Positions 1 through 8,569 of a DNA stretch of 64,000 bases are shown here, in pieces. The first letter of the stretch is position 1. Every line of letters begins with the position of its first letter. The notes below the pieces were generated by a model that saw only the letters and a list, made by a program, of their open reading frames with translations, ran no database searches and was not told the DNA's origin. Origin of the DNA: Novosphingobium sp. (GTDB lineage Bacteria > Pseudomonadota > Alphaproteobacteria > Sphingomonadales > Sphingomonadaceae). The stretch is from the NCBI RefSeq assembly GCF_027531025.1, contig NZ_JAPZQX010000003.1, positions 660,117-724,116 on the forward strand. The letters run 5' to 3'. Made by a program: the position numbers and the translations under genes.

Positions 1-1001
1 ATGGGGACTAGCCGCGCATAATTCAACCGCGTCGGCCCGATAACCCCCACCACGCCGACCACCCGGCCATCGCGATCGCGATAGGGCGAGGCGATCACGG
101 ACGAGCCTGACAGCGCGAACAGCCGGTTCTCCGCCCCGATGAAAATGCGGGTCGCCTCGGCCTCACGCGCGGCGTCAAGCAGCTCGGCGACCGACTGCTT
201 GTTCTCCAGATCGTCAAGCAACTGCCTCACTCGCTCGATATCGCCAAGGGCGCCCTCGTCGAGCAGGTTGGCCTGGCCGCGCACGATCAGCACCGGGCGG
301 CGCAGCGCATCCTCGCTCCAAACCGCTAGCCCCCGTTCGACCAAATCGCGACTGGCGGCATCAAGCGCCGAGCGGCCCGAAGCAACCTCCATCCGGATCG
401 CCCGCACCGCTTCCGGCAGCGTCCGCCCGCCAAGATGCGCCGAAATGTAATTCGAGGCCTGCTCCAACGCCCTCGGCGGCAGGCCCGGCGGCAGATCGAC
501 CACCCGGTTCTCGACCGAGCCATCGGCCCCGACCAGCACGGCCAGTGCCCGGTCAGTCGCCAGCGGGACCAGTTGCAGGTGAGCAAGGCGCGGCTCGCGG
601 CGCGGGACCATCACCACCCCGGCAGCCGAGGACAGGCTGGACAGCAGGGCCGAGGTCGCCTCCAGCGCGGCTTCAACCGGCCCAGGCTGGGCCAGGCGGC
701 TTTCGATCGCGGCGCGTTCCTCGGCCGTTGGTTCGGCCACTTGCATCATCCCGTCGACGAACAGGCGCAGGCCGCTTTCGGTTGGCAAACGGCCCGCGCT
801 GGTATGCGGCGCGGCGAGCAGGCCCAGGCTTTCCAGCTCGTGCAGGACCGAACGGATCGAGGCGGGCGACAGGTTGAGCGCGCCGGCGCTGGCCAGCGTC
901 TTCGAGCCGACCGCCTGTCCGGTGGCCAGATAGCCTTCCACCACGAGGCGGAAGATATCGCGGGCGCGGGTCGTCAGTTCGGTTATCGGCGGGGTGGACA
1001 T
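1..1001 (-). CDS. hrcA: HrcA heat-shock repressor, 3' end cut by window edge
   Basis: Heat-inducible transcription repressor, which in this family binds CIRCE operators in front of groESL/dnaK. The reading frame starts at the ATG read from 1001 (MSTPPITELT) and stays open to base 1, giving about 333 visible residues. An N-terminal winged-helix region is visible (GSKTLA, then SPASIRSVLHELE, the family's SPATIRN-like helix), followed by the GAF-like dimer domain. The last visible residues, GPTRLNYARLVP, match the conserved HrcA C-terminus, so only roughly 15-20 residues are missing. It diverges from rph, which is a common alphaproteobacterial arrangement. No CIRCE element (TTAGCACTC-N9-GAGTGCTAA) is seen in the shared intergenic region. 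Confidence 0.93.
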   Translation of the reverse strand, partial: MSTPPITELTTRARDIFRLVVEGYLATGQAVGSKTLASAGALNLSPASIRSVLHELESLGLLAAPHTSAGRLPTESGLRLFVDGMMQVAEPTAEERAAIESRLAQPGPVEAALEATSALLSSLSSAAGVVMVPRREPRLAHLQLVPLATDRALAVLVGADGSVENRVVDLPPGLPPRALEQASNYISAHLGGRTLPEAVRAIRMEVASGRSALDAASRDLVERGLAVWSEDALRRPVLIVRGQANLLDEGALGDIERVRQLLDDLENKQSVAELLDAAREAEATRIFIGAENRLFALSGSSVIASPYRDRDGRVVGVVGVIGPTRLNYARLVP

Positions 1002-1021
1002 CGCTTCCCTAATGTAAAGCC

Positions 1022-1043
1022 TGGGCTTGCAGCCTCAAGCCCA
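1022..1043. promoter_or_regulatory. Inverted repeat in the hrcA-rph divergent promoter region
   Basis: Perfect 8-bp arms TGGGCTTG (1022-1029) and CAAGCCCA (1036-1043) flank a 6-nt spacer in the 80-bp gap between the divergent hrcA and rph genes. It could be an operator or a 5' leader hairpin. It does not resemble CIRCE. The role is unknown. Confidence 0.35.
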
Positions 1044-1081
1044 ATGCGCCTAACGCGGCGCGAAACCTAATGGAGATTATC

Positions 1082-1798
1082 ATGCGACCTTCCGGCCGCG
1101 CGCCCGACGAGATGCGCGCCATCAGCTTCGAGCCGCACTTTACCAAGCACGCCGAAGGATCGGTGCTCGTCAGCTTTGGCCACACCAAGGTGATCTGCAC
1201 CGCCTCGGTCGAAGAGCGTGTGCCGCCGTTCATGCGCGGCAAGGGCGAAGGCTGGGTCACGGCGGAATACTCGATGCTGCCCCGCGCCACGCATACCCGT
1301 GGCAGCCGCGAGGCGGCCAAGGGCAAGCAATCGGGCCGTACCCAGGAAATCCAGCGACTGATCGGCCGCAGCTTGCGCGCCGTGACTGACCTCAAGGCCC
1401 TGGGCGAGCGCCAGATTACCCTCGACTGCGACGTGATCCAGGCCGATGGCGGCACCCGCACCGCCGCCATTTCCGGTGCCTGGGTGGCGCTGCGCCTGGC
1501 GGTCGATGGACTGATCAAGCAGGGCCTGATTACCGGCGATCCGCTGCCGCGCAAGGTCGCGGCGGTGAGCTGCGGGATCTTCAAGGGCAACCCGGTGCTC
1601 GACCTTGATTACGACGAGGATTCGTCCGCCGATGCCGATGCCAACTTCGTCCTGATCGAAGGCGGCCAGATTGCCGAAGTCCAGGCTACGGCCGAAGGCG
1701 CGACCTATGACGAGGAAGGCCTGCTGCGGCTGCTGCGTCTCGCCCGGATCGGCTGCAACGCGATCTTTGCGGCGCAGGACAAGGCTGTCGGCAAGTGA
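1082..1798 (+). CDS. rph: Ribonuclease PH
   Basis: Phosphorolytic 3'-5' exoribonuclease that trims tRNA 3' ends. The protein is 238 aa, the usual family length. I start at the ATG of [12 protein letters not shown] (1082) rather than the upstream in-frame ATG at 1070, because the family begins MRPxGR and a GGAG-type ribosome site lies just upstream. Conserved blocks include [16 protein letters not shown], the [14 protein letters not shown] stretch and [21 protein letters not shown], and [13 protein letters not shown]. The stop overlaps the GTG start of rdgB (GTGA), indicating translational coupling. Confidence 0.97.
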   Translation: MRPSGRAPDEMRAISFEPHFTKHAEGSVLVSFGHTKVICTASVEERVPPFMRGKGEGWVTAEYSMLPRATHTRGSREAAKGKQSGRTQEIQRLIGRSLRAVTDLKALGERQITLDCDVIQADGGTRTAAISGAWVALRLAVDGLIKQGLITGDPLPRKVAAVSCGIFKGNPVLDLDYDEDSSADADANFVLIEGGQIAEVQATAEGATYDEEGLLRLLRLARIGCNAIFAAQDKAVGK

Positions 1799-2424
1799 CG
1801 AAGCGACTGGGCGGCGAAACCCTGGTGATTGCCACGCACAATGCGGGCAAGCTCAAGGAGATCTCCGCCCTGCTCGCGCCCTATGGGCTGAACTGCATTT
1901 CCGCCGGTTCACTGGGCCTGCCCGAACCGGCGGAAACCGGCACGACCTTTGCCGAGAACGCGATGATAAAGGCGCGGGCGGCGGCCGAGGGTTCGGGCCT
2001 TCCGGCATTGGCCGACGATTCCGGTCTGTGCGTCAATGCCCTCGGCGGTCGGCCCGGCGTCTACACTGCCGACTGGGCGGAACGGCAGTGGTTCGAAGGC
2101 CCGGCCGGGCGCGACTGGTACATGGCGATGGGCAAGGTGGAAGGCCTGTTGCAGGAGCTTGGCCCCGACACCGATCGGTCGTGCCACTTCGCCTGCGTCC
2201 TTGCCATCGCCTGGCCGGACGGGGACAGCGCGGTCTATGAAGGACGCGCCAATGGCACCCTCACCTGGCCGCCGCGCGGCAAGCTGGGCTTCGGTTACGA
2301 TCCGGTCTTTGTCCCGCTGGGCGACACCCGCACCTTTGCCGAGCATGACCCGGCGGAAAAGCACGCGATCAGCCACCGCGCCGATGCCTTTGCCAAGCTG
2401 GTCGCGGAGCAGTTTGGCGCGTAA
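1795..2424 (+). CDS. rdgB: dITP/XTP pyrophosphatase (RdgB/HAM1 family)
   Basis: House-cleaning nucleotide pyrophosphatase that hydrolyses dITP, ITP and XTP to monophosphates and keeps deaminated purines out of nucleic acids. The protein is 209 aa. The family signature [10 protein letters not shown] lies near the N-terminus, [11 protein letters not shown] carries the metal-binding acidic residues, and FGYDPVFVP is the C-terminal substrate-binding block. The start is GTG at 1795, overlapping the rph stop by 4 bp. hemW follows after 9 bp, so rph-rdgB-hemW-xerC looks like one transcription unit. Confidence 0.95.
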   Translation: MTKRLGGETLVIATHNAGKLKEISALLAPYGLNCISAGSLGLPEPAETGTTFAENAMIKARAAAEGSGLPALADDSGLCVNALGGRPGVYTADWAERQWFEGPAGRDWYMAMGKVEGLLQELGPDTDRSCHFACVLAIAWPDGDSAVYEGRANGTLTWPPRGKLGFGYDPVFVPLGDTRTFAEHDPAEKHAISHRADAFAKLVAEQFGA

Positions 2425-2433
2425 GACGCCCGC

Positions 2434-3585
2434 ATGGCCCGCGCGCTCTACATCCATTGGCCGTTCTGCCTCGCAAAGTGCCCCTATTGCGACTTCAACA
2501 GCCATGTCCGCGACAGCGTGGATCACGCCGCCTGGGAAACGGCGCTGCTCGCCGACCTGCGGCACGAAGCCGAACTGGCTGGAGGGGAGCCGCTCGACAG
2601 CATCTTTTTCGGCGGCGGCACGCCATCGCTGATGCCCCCCGCACTGGTCGCCCGGCTGCTGGCTGAGGCCGAGCGGCTCTGGGGGTTTGTGCCGGGAATC
2701 GAGATCACGCTGGAAGGCAATCCGTCGTCGGTCGAAGCGGCCAACTATGCCGCGCTGGCTACTGCCGGGGTCAACCGCGCTTCGCTCGGCCTCCAGGCGC
2801 TGGATGACCAGACCCTGCGCTTCCTCGGGCGGCTGCACGGAGCGGCCGAAGGGCTGCGCGCAGTCGAAACCGCACAAGCCGTGTTTGATCGCGTCTCGTT
2901 TGACCTGATCTATGCCCGCCCCGGTCAGACCGTGGATGGCTGGGAGCGAGAACTGGACCAGGCGCTGGCGATCGGCACGACGCACCTTTCGCTCTACCAG
3001 TTGACAATCGAACCCGGCACCCGCTTCGAAACCATGGTCCGCAAGGGCGATTTCATGCCGCTGGACGAGGATGCCTGCGCCGACCTGTTCGCCCTCACCC
3101 GCGAACGCACCGCCAGCGCGGGGCTGCCGGCCTACGAGATCAGCAACCACGCCCGCCCGGGCGAGGAGAGCCGTCACAACCTCGCCTATTGGCGTTATCA
3201 GGACTACGTCGGGATCGGTCCAGGCGCGCATGGGCGGCGCGGCGGCATGGCAACGGTGCGCCACAAGAAGCCTGAGAACTGGCTGGCCGCGGTGGCCGCC
3301 AATGGCCACGGCCTCAGCGAGGAACGCGTGCTGGCGCTCGGCGAGCAGGCTTCGGAAGCCCTGCTGATGGGGCTTCGCCTTGACGAGGGGATCGATCTCT
3401 CCGCCCTTGCCAAGCGATTTGCCATGAACGCTGATGCGCTGATCGATCACGCCAAGATCGCTTTCTACCTTGGGCAGGGTCTGGTCTGGCAGGACGGCGA
3501 CCGGCTCGGTGTGACCCAGGCCGGCATGCCGCTGCTCGATGGGCTGCTGGCGGAGCTGGTCCGGGGCGAACTGGTCTCCGCATGA
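2434..3585 (+). CDS. hemW: HemW, radical SAM heme chaperone
   Basis: Radical SAM protein of the HemN/HemW family, 383 aa. The iron-sulfur motif is C12-x3-C16-x2-C19 followed by D-F. It lacks the extra cysteine that follows in true coproporphyrinogen dehydrogenase HemN, so I call it HemW, the heme-binding chaperone. The SAM-binding FFGGGTPSL block follows at about residue 58. The C-terminal HemW domain is complete. The stop overlaps the xerC start by 4 bp (ATGA). Confidence 0.94.
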   Translation: MARALYIHWPFCLAKCPYCDFNSHVRDSVDHAAWETALLADLRHEAELAGGEPLDSIFFGGGTPSLMPPALVARLLAEAERLWGFVPGIEITLEGNPSSVEAANYAALATAGVNRASLGLQALDDQTLRFLGRLHGAAEGLRAVETAQAVFDRVSFDLIYARPGQTVDGWERELDQALAIGTTHLSLYQLTIEPGTRFETMVRKGDFMPLDEDACADLFALTRERTASAGLPAYEISNHARPGEESRHNLAYWRYQDYVGIGPGAHGRRGGMATVRHKKPENWLAAVAANGHGLSEERVLALGEQASEALLMGLRLDEGIDLSALAKRFAMNADALIDHAKIAFYLGQGLVWQDGDRLGVTQAGMPLLDGLLAELVRGELVSA

Positions 3586-4478
3586 GCGCCAGCGCGATCC
3601 TTAACGCCTGGCACGACCACCTGATCAACGCGCGGCGGCGCTCGCCGCATACTGTCCGCGCTTATGTCGCCACGGCGCAGCGGCTGATCGAGGCGACCGG
3701 GCTTATGAGTTGGTCGGAAGTCGCTCGGCTTGATGCCACTGCGCTGCGCCAACAGCTAGCCCGCCGCCGCGCCGATGGCCTGGGCAATGCCTCCACCGCG
3801 CGGGAGCTTTCCGCCCTCAAGGGCTTCATCGCCTTCGCCCGCGCTCAGGCCGGGATGGCCGATCCGGCTCCGCCACGGATGCGCGGGCCGCGGCTCAAGA
3901 AAGGCCTGCCCCGACCGGTCACGCCCGACGAGGCGGTGAACCTGGCCGCGACGATCGAGGAAGACGCCAGCATCGAATGGATCGGCGCGCGCGACCGGGC
4001 TGTCCTGTTGCTGCTCTATGGCGCGGGTCTGCGCATTGCCGAGGCGCTGTCGCTGACCGGCGGCGCCCTGCCCTTGGACGAGGTGCTGACGGTGACCGGC
4101 AAGGGCGGCAAGCAGCGGGTCGTGCCGATCCTGCCGCTGGTGGCCGATGCGGTGGCTGACTATGCCGCCAAGTGCCCCTGGTCGCTGGAGCGCGACAAGC
4201 CGCTGTTTCGCGGCGCGCGCGGCGGTCCGCTGGGGCAAGGCATGGTGCAGAAGGCCATGGCCCGCGCCCGCACCGCTTTGGGCCTGCCACCCAGCGCCAC
4301 GCCGCACGCACTGCGCCATTCCTTCGCCACGCACCTGCTCAGCGCCGGGGCGGACCTGCGATCGCTGCAGGAACTGCTGGGCCATGCCAGCCTCGGCTCA
4401 ACCCAGATCTACACCAAGGTCGACGCTGCCGTGCTGCTCGACGTCTACCGGCATGCCCACCCCCGCGAAGGGAGTTAG
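3582..4478 (+). CDS. xerC: Tyrosine recombinase XerC/XerD type
   Basis: Site-specific recombinase of the Xer class, 298 aa, the normal length for chromosome dimer resolution enzymes. An N-terminal SAM-like DNA-binding domain spans roughly residues 1-90. The catalytic residues are visible: R151 (GAGLRIAEAL), K174/K177 region, H242 and R245 (HALRHSF), H268 (GHAS) and nucleophile Y277 (TQIYTK). It is embedded in a housekeeping operon with hemW, so it is the chromosomal recombinase and not a phage integrase. XerC versus XerD cannot be settled by eye. Its stop codon overlaps the convergent DedA stop. Confidence 0.88.
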   Translation: MSASAILNAWHDHLINARRRSPHTVRAYVATAQRLIEATGLMSWSEVARLDATALRQQLARRRADGLGNASTARELSALKGFIAFARAQAGMADPAPPRMRGPRLKKGLPRPVTPDEAVNLAATIEEDASIEWIGARDRAVLLLLYGAGLRIAEALSLTGGALPLDEVLTVTGKGGKQRVVPILPLVADAVADYAAKCPWSLERDKPLFRGARGGPLGQGMVQKAMARARTALGLPPSATPHALRHSFATHLLSAGADLRSLQELLGHASLGSTQIYTKVDAAVLLDVYRHAHPREGS

Positions 4479-5074
4479 CCCTTCGGCTTCCAGGTGAAGA
4501 TCCGCCACAGGTAGGTCAGCACAATCGCCGCAATGACCAGGGTGGAGAGCGGCCCCAGCCATTTCTCGACATCGCCGAACTGCGAACCTAGGAAAAAGCC
4601 GGCCCCCGCGAGCGCGGCGCTCCAGCCCAGGGTGCCGATCGTCGAGAACGCCAGGAACCGGCCGAGCGGCATCTTGAAGATCCCGGCAGGGATCGAGATC
4701 AGCGAGCGCAGCGTCGGGATCATTCGGGCAACCAGCACGATGATCGAGCCATACCTGGCAAACAGGCGCTCGCCGCGCTCGACCTCGTCCCAGTCTAGCG
4801 TCAGCCAGCGGTTGTACTTGTCGATGAAGACATGCATCCGCGCCTCGCCGAACTTCATGGCCAGCCAATACCAGAACCAGTTGCCCAGCATGGCTCCGGC
4901 CGTGCCGGCCAGGATCGTGCCTTCCAGGGTCATGTTGCCGCGCGCGGCGGAAACCCCGGCAACGGTCATGATCACTTCGGAAGGTACCGGCGGGAACACC
5001 GTTTCCAGCAGCATCAAGGCAGCAACACCCCAGTAGCCGGCCCAGTCGACGAGCCGGATGATCCAGTCTTCCAT
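4475..5074 (-). CDS. DedA family membrane protein
   Basis: Integral inner-membrane protein of the DedA/VTT family, 199 aa, a family linked to lipid carrier recycling (undecaprenyl phosphate or phospholipid flipping) and membrane homeostasis. Family features are visible: the ETVFPPVPSEVIM block near residue 25-38, FWYWLAMKFGEAR, and the loop with RMIPTLRSLISIPAGIFKM. I start at the ATG of MEDWIIRLVDW (5074), not an upstream ATG at 5122 that lies inside gshB. It lies 7 bp downstream of gshB on the same strand and probably shares its transcript. Confidence 0.9.
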   Translation of the reverse strand: MEDWIIRLVDWAGYWGVAALMLLETVFPPVPSEVIMTVAGVSAARGNMTLEGTILAGTAGAMLGNWFWYWLAMKFGEARMHVFIDKYNRWLTLDWDEVERGERLFARYGSIIVLVARMIPTLRSLISIPAGIFKMPLGRFLAFSTIGTLGWSAALAGAGFFLGSQFGDVEKWLGPLSTLVIAAIVLTYLWRIFTWKPKG

Positions 5075-5081
5075 GATAGCC

Positions 5082-6047
5082 TCAGCTTGCCTGGCGGGCG
5101 GCGAGCCGCGCCTCGATGGCATCCCAGATCCGCGCAGGGGTATCGGTGCCGTTGAACCGATCGATTGCGATGATGCCGGTCGGCGAAGTGACGTTGATCT
5201 CGGTCAGCCATTGGCCGCCGATCACGTCGATTCCCACAAAGATCAGGCCAAGCCGCTTCAGTTCCGGGCCCATTGCCTCACAGATTTCCAGTTCACGCGG
5301 GGTCAGGTCAGTCGCCTCGGCGCTGCCGCCCACGGCCAGGTTTGAGCGGAACTCGCCCTCGCCCGGCTTGCGGTTGATCGCACCGGCCACTTCGCCATCG
5401 ATCAGGACGATCCGTTTGTCGCCCTGGGCCACTTCGGGAAGGAAAGGCTGGACCATGTGCGGTTCGGGCCAGGTCTGGTTGAACACCTCGAACAGGGCGG
5501 AGAGGTTGTCACCCTCTGCGGGCACGCGGAAGATCGCCTTGCCGCCGTTGCCGTGGATCGGCTTGACCACCACCGCGCCATGCTCTGCCTGGAAGGCCCG
5601 GACTTCGTCGACCGAACGCGTCACCAGGGTCGGCGGCATGAACCGGCGGTAATCGAGCACCATGACCTTTTCAGGCGCATTGCGGACCGAGCGCGGATTG
5701 TTGACCACCAGCGTCTCGGCCTCGATCCGCTCCAGCAGGTGCGTGGCGGTGATATAGCCCATGTGGAAGGGCGGATCCTGCCGCATCAGCACCACGTCGA
5801 TATCGCGCCCCAGATCGAGCCGGACCGGACCGCCCTTGGTGAAATGATCGCCGGCTACCCGCTGCACCGTGACAGGATGGGCGACCGCGGTCAGCCGGTC
5901 ATGGGCGTCGAGCGTCAGCGCATTGACATCGTAATGCCACACCTTGTGCCCGCGCGCCTGGGCAGCGAGCATCAGCGCAAAACTGGAATCCCCGGCGATG
6001 TTGATGGTTTCCAGTGGGTCCATCTGAACCGCGACGCGCAGAGACAT
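5082..6047 (-). CDS. gshB: Glutathione synthetase
   Basis: ATP-dependent ligation of glycine to gamma-glutamylcysteine, the last step of glutathione synthesis, in the cytoplasm. The protein is 321 aa, normal for bacterial GshB. An N-terminal substrate domain (MDPLETINIAGDSSFALMLAA) leads into the ATP-grasp fold: RQDPPFHMGYI, NNPRSVRNAPEK, KPIHGNGGKAIFRV and, near the end, EINVTSPTGI with the metal-binding residues. It belongs to the minus-strand run rsmI-yraN-gshB-dedA. Confidence 0.96.
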   Translation of the reverse strand: MSLRVAVQMDPLETINIAGDSSFALMLAAQARGHKVWHYDVNALTLDAHDRLTAVAHPVTVQRVAGDHFTKGGPVRLDLGRDIDVVLMRQDPPFHMGYITATHLLERIEAETLVVNNPRSVRNAPEKVMVLDYRRFMPPTLVTRSVDEVRAFQAEHGAVVVKPIHGNGGKAIFRVPAEGDNLSALFEVFNQTWPEPHMVQPFLPEVAQGDKRIVLIDGEVAGAINRKPGEGEFRSNLAVGGSAEATDLTPRELEICEAMGPELKRLGLIFVGIDVIGGQWLTEINVTSPTGIIAIDRFNGTDTPARIWDAIEARLAARQAS

Positions 6048-6117
6048 GAATAATCGGCCTTTCGAGCGATGCTGACCGCCAAGTAGGGGGCTGCGGCGTT
6101 TTGCTCAAGTGCCGCGA

Positions 6118-6471
6118 TCAGGCGATCGCCGCATTCTCGATCACGCGCGGCCAGCGCCAGGGCGAAATCAGCACGACATCGACCCGCAAGGTGTCGTCCG
6201 CGCCGCCATAGCGATGGGCCACGGCCTCGCTCGCAGCCACCACCCGCCGCAACCGCCAGGGATCGATCGCCTGGCCTAGCTCGGAAGCCGTTGCCCGCCA
6301 TTTCACCTCGATGAAGGCCACCGTCTGGCCGCGCCGGGCGATCAGGTCGATCTCCCCGCGCGGCGTCTTGATCCGTTGCCCGACGATGCGCCAGCCTTTG
6401 AGCTGCAGATACCAGGCGGCCAGCCATTCGCCCCGCCGCCCGCGCGCCTCGCGCTCGGCCCGGCTGCTCAC
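6118..6471 (-). CDS. YraN/UPF0102 family nuclease-fold protein
   Basis: Small protein of 117 aa with the UPF0102 signature. It has an N-terminal RGRRGEWLAAWYL helix and an endonuclease-like core, GEIDLIARRGQTVAFIEVKWR, with the spaced acidic and lysine residues of the PD-(D/E)xK fold. The family's cellular role is not established; Holliday-junction-resolvase-like folds suggest nucleic acid processing. The start is GTG at 6471, overlapping the rsmI stop (GTGA). The rsmI-yraN pairing is widespread in Proteobacteria. Confidence 0.88.
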   Translation of the reverse strand: MSSRAEREARGRRGEWLAAWYLQLKGWRIVGQRIKTPRGEIDLIARRGQTVAFIEVKWRATASELGQAIDPWRLRRVVAASEAVAHRYGGADDTLRVDVVLISPWRWPRVIENAAIA

Positions 6472-7295
6472 TTCAGCTCCAGTGCCCGGGCATAGAGCAC
6501 CTTGCGATCCAGCCCTGTCGCCTTGGCCACGGCCGCCGCCGCCTGCGAGGCCTTAGCATTGGCCAGTTCGGCCCGCAGCAAGGCATCGACATCGACTGCG
6601 GCCCGGTCCACCTCGCCCGGCGGGCCGACCATCAGCACGATCTCTCCCTTGGGCGGATGGGCAGCATAGTGCGCGATCAGTTCGGCAGGCTGCCCGCTGC
6701 GGCATTCCTCGAACCGCTTGGTCAGTTCGCGCGCGACGGCTACTTCGCGGCCAGGCAGATATTGGTCGATCGCGGCAAGGCAATCGGCGAGGCGCGGCGC
6801 GGTTTCATAGAAGACCAGCGTCGCGGGCACCGCCGCCAGCGCCGCCAGGGCATCGCCGCGCGCCTTGTCTTTCGCCGGCAGGAACCCGGCGAACAGGAAC
6901 CGGTCACTGGGCAGGCCGGACAGCGTCAGGCCGACGATCGCCGCGCTTGGTCCGGGCAGGCTGGTGACGGCAATCCCAGCTTCGCGCGCGGCGCGGACCA
7001 GCTTGTAACCGGGATCCGAGATCAGCGGCGTCCCCGCATCGCTGACCAGCGCGAGCGGCTGTTCCGCCGCCAGCGCCAGCAGGTAATCGCGGGTCTCGGT
7101 GCTGGCATGATCGTCATAGCGGATCATCCGCTGCTTGATCCCCAGGTGGTTGAGCAGCTTGCCGGTGACCCGCGTATCCTCACAGGCCACCGCAGCCACG
7201 CCACGCAGCGTCGTTATGGCGCGGAGCGTAATGTCCCCCAGATTGCCAATCGGCGTGGCGACAATGTACAGACCCGGGGAAAGCGGCGCATCCAT
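6468..7295 (-). CDS. rsmI: 16S rRNA 2'-O-ribose C1402 methyltransferase RsmI
   Basis: SAM-dependent methyltransferase of the tetrapyrrole-methylase fold that modifies C1402 in the decoding centre of 16S rRNA. The protein is 275 aa. Visible motifs are YIVATPIGNLGDI at the N-terminus, CEDTRVTGKLL, SDAGTPLISDPGYKLV, LPGPSA and the family FAGFLPAKDKAR block. It is divergent from the LppC-like lipoprotein gene, with 58 bp between the start codons. Confidence 0.95.
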   Translation of the reverse strand: MDAPLSPGLYIVATPIGNLGDITLRAITTLRGVAAVACEDTRVTGKLLNHLGIKQRMIRYDDHASTETRDYLLALAAEQPLALVSDAGTPLISDPGYKLVRAAREAGIAVTSLPGPSAAIVGLTLSGLPSDRFLFAGFLPAKDKARGDALAALAAVPATLVFYETAPRLADCLAAIDQYLPGREVAVARELTKRFEECRSGQPAELIAHYAAHPPKGEIVLMVGPPGEVDRAAVDVDALLRAELANAKASQAAAAVAKATGLDRKVLYARALELK

Positions 7296-7353
7296 CGTGG
7301 CTTAGATGGACCAGCCAGCCGAGAGCGGCAAGCCCAGAGGAGACCGGCAGGAC

Positions 7354-8499
7354 ATGTCTATCAACCGGCGCAAGCTGATCGCGCTTGGCGCAGTGGTGCT
7401 GCTGGCCGGGTGCAAGGTGATCCCCAAGGGTGCGCCCGATGTCACACCAGTGCCCGACGACCGTCCCACCGATGCCCTGCCAGCCGACCAGCAGCGTCAC
7501 CGCGTGGCATTGCTCGTGCCGATGAGCGGACCGAACGCTGCCGTGGGCGAATCCATCGCCAATGCGACCACGATGGCGCTGCTCGATACCAACGCCAAGA
7601 ACCTGCGGATCACCACCTACGACACCTCGACCGGCCCTGCCGCGGCTGCGACCAAGGCGATTGCCGAGGGCAACAAGCTGATCCTCGGCCCGCTTCAGGC
7701 CGACGAAGTGGCAGCCGTTGCCACTGTCGCCCGCGCCAGCCGGGTGCCGCTGATCGCCTATGCCAGCGACAGCGGCGTTGCCGCGCGCGATGTCTTCGTG
7801 ATGGGCACCGCCCCCGGCAATTCGCTCGGCCGCACGGTCAGCTTTGCCGGCAAGCAGGGCGTCCGGCGGTTTGCCCTGCTGGCCCCCAATGGCGACTATG
7901 GCGCGCGGGCCAAGCTGGCCTTCGGCGAAGCGGTAACTCGAGCTGGCGGTAGCCTGGTCGTGACCGAGGCTTATGAACGATCGAACACCTCGATCATCAG
8001 CGCGGCGCGCCGGCTCAAGGCGCGCGGCGGGTTCGATGCCGTGCTGATCGCCGATGGCGCCCGCAGCGCCGCGCTGGCGGCTCCCCAGATCAAGGCCGCA
8101 GGTGCCCCCAGCCCGCGCATCCTCGGCCCCGAACTGTGGAGCGGCGAACAGGTGGTCGGCACCACTCCGGCCCTGCGCGGCGCCTGGTTCTCGGCCATTG
8201 CCGACACCCGCTTCAAGACCTTTGCCGACAGCTACCAGAGCCGCTTTGGCGCCCGCCCCTATCGCGTCGCGACCCAGGGCTATGACAGCGTGCTGCTGGC
8301 GATCCGCATTGCCCGTGACTGGCGCCCGGGCACCCCCTTCCCCACCGCGCGACTGATCGATCCGGACGGCTTCCTGGGGCTGGACGGCCCGTTCCGCTTT
8401 GCCCCCAACGGGGTAATCGAGCGGGCGCTGGAAGTGCGCGAGGCCCGCACCGGCGGGGTGGCCGTCGTCAGCCCCGCGCCCGACAAGTTCGGCGACTGA
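7354..8499 (+). CDS. Penicillin-binding-protein activator (LppC/LpoA-like) lipoprotein
   Basis: Predicted lipoprotein of 381 aa with a type I periplasmic-binding-protein fold. After MSINRRKLIALG a hydrophobic stretch ends in the lipobox LLAGC, so the mature protein would be anchored by its cysteine. RVALLVPMSGPNAAVGESIANA opens the binding fold and GPLQADEVAAVA follows, as in LppC/LpoA relatives that stimulate peptidoglycan synthases. I start at ATG 7354, preceded by AGGAGA at 7337-7342, rather than the upstream in-frame ATG at 7306. The assignment to PBP activation follows family knowledge; the substrate or partner here is inferred. Confidence 0.85.
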   Translation: MSINRRKLIALGAVVLLAGCKVIPKGAPDVTPVPDDRPTDALPADQQRHRVALLVPMSGPNAAVGESIANATTMALLDTNAKNLRITTYDTSTGPAAAATKAIAEGNKLILGPLQADEVAAVATVARASRVPLIAYASDSGVAARDVFVMGTAPGNSLGRTVSFAGKQGVRRFALLAPNGDYGARAKLAFGEAVTRAGGSLVVTEAYERSNTSIISAARRLKARGGFDAVLIADGARSAALAAPQIKAAGAPSPRILGPELWSGEQVVGTTPALRGAWFSAIADTRFKTFADSYQSRFGARPYRVATQGYDSVLLAIRIARDWRPGTPFPTARLIDPDGFLGLDGPFRFAPNGVIERALEVREARTGGVAVVSPAPDKFGD

Positions 8500-8569
8500 C
8501 GCAATCCCTTGGCGAAAACCCTGCCCCCCGCCTTGCGCGCAGGATTCCGCAGGGCCTATAGCCGCACCC

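Noticed and set aside
1002..1081. CIRCE element for HrcA
   Set aside because: Searched by eye for TTAGCACTC and GAGTGCTAA; only an unrelated 8-bp dyad is present.
1909..3450. 513-codon open frame on the minus strand across rdgB and hemW
   Set aside because: It is antisense to two clear genes, has no recognisable domain, and GC-rich codon bias makes such long shadows common here.
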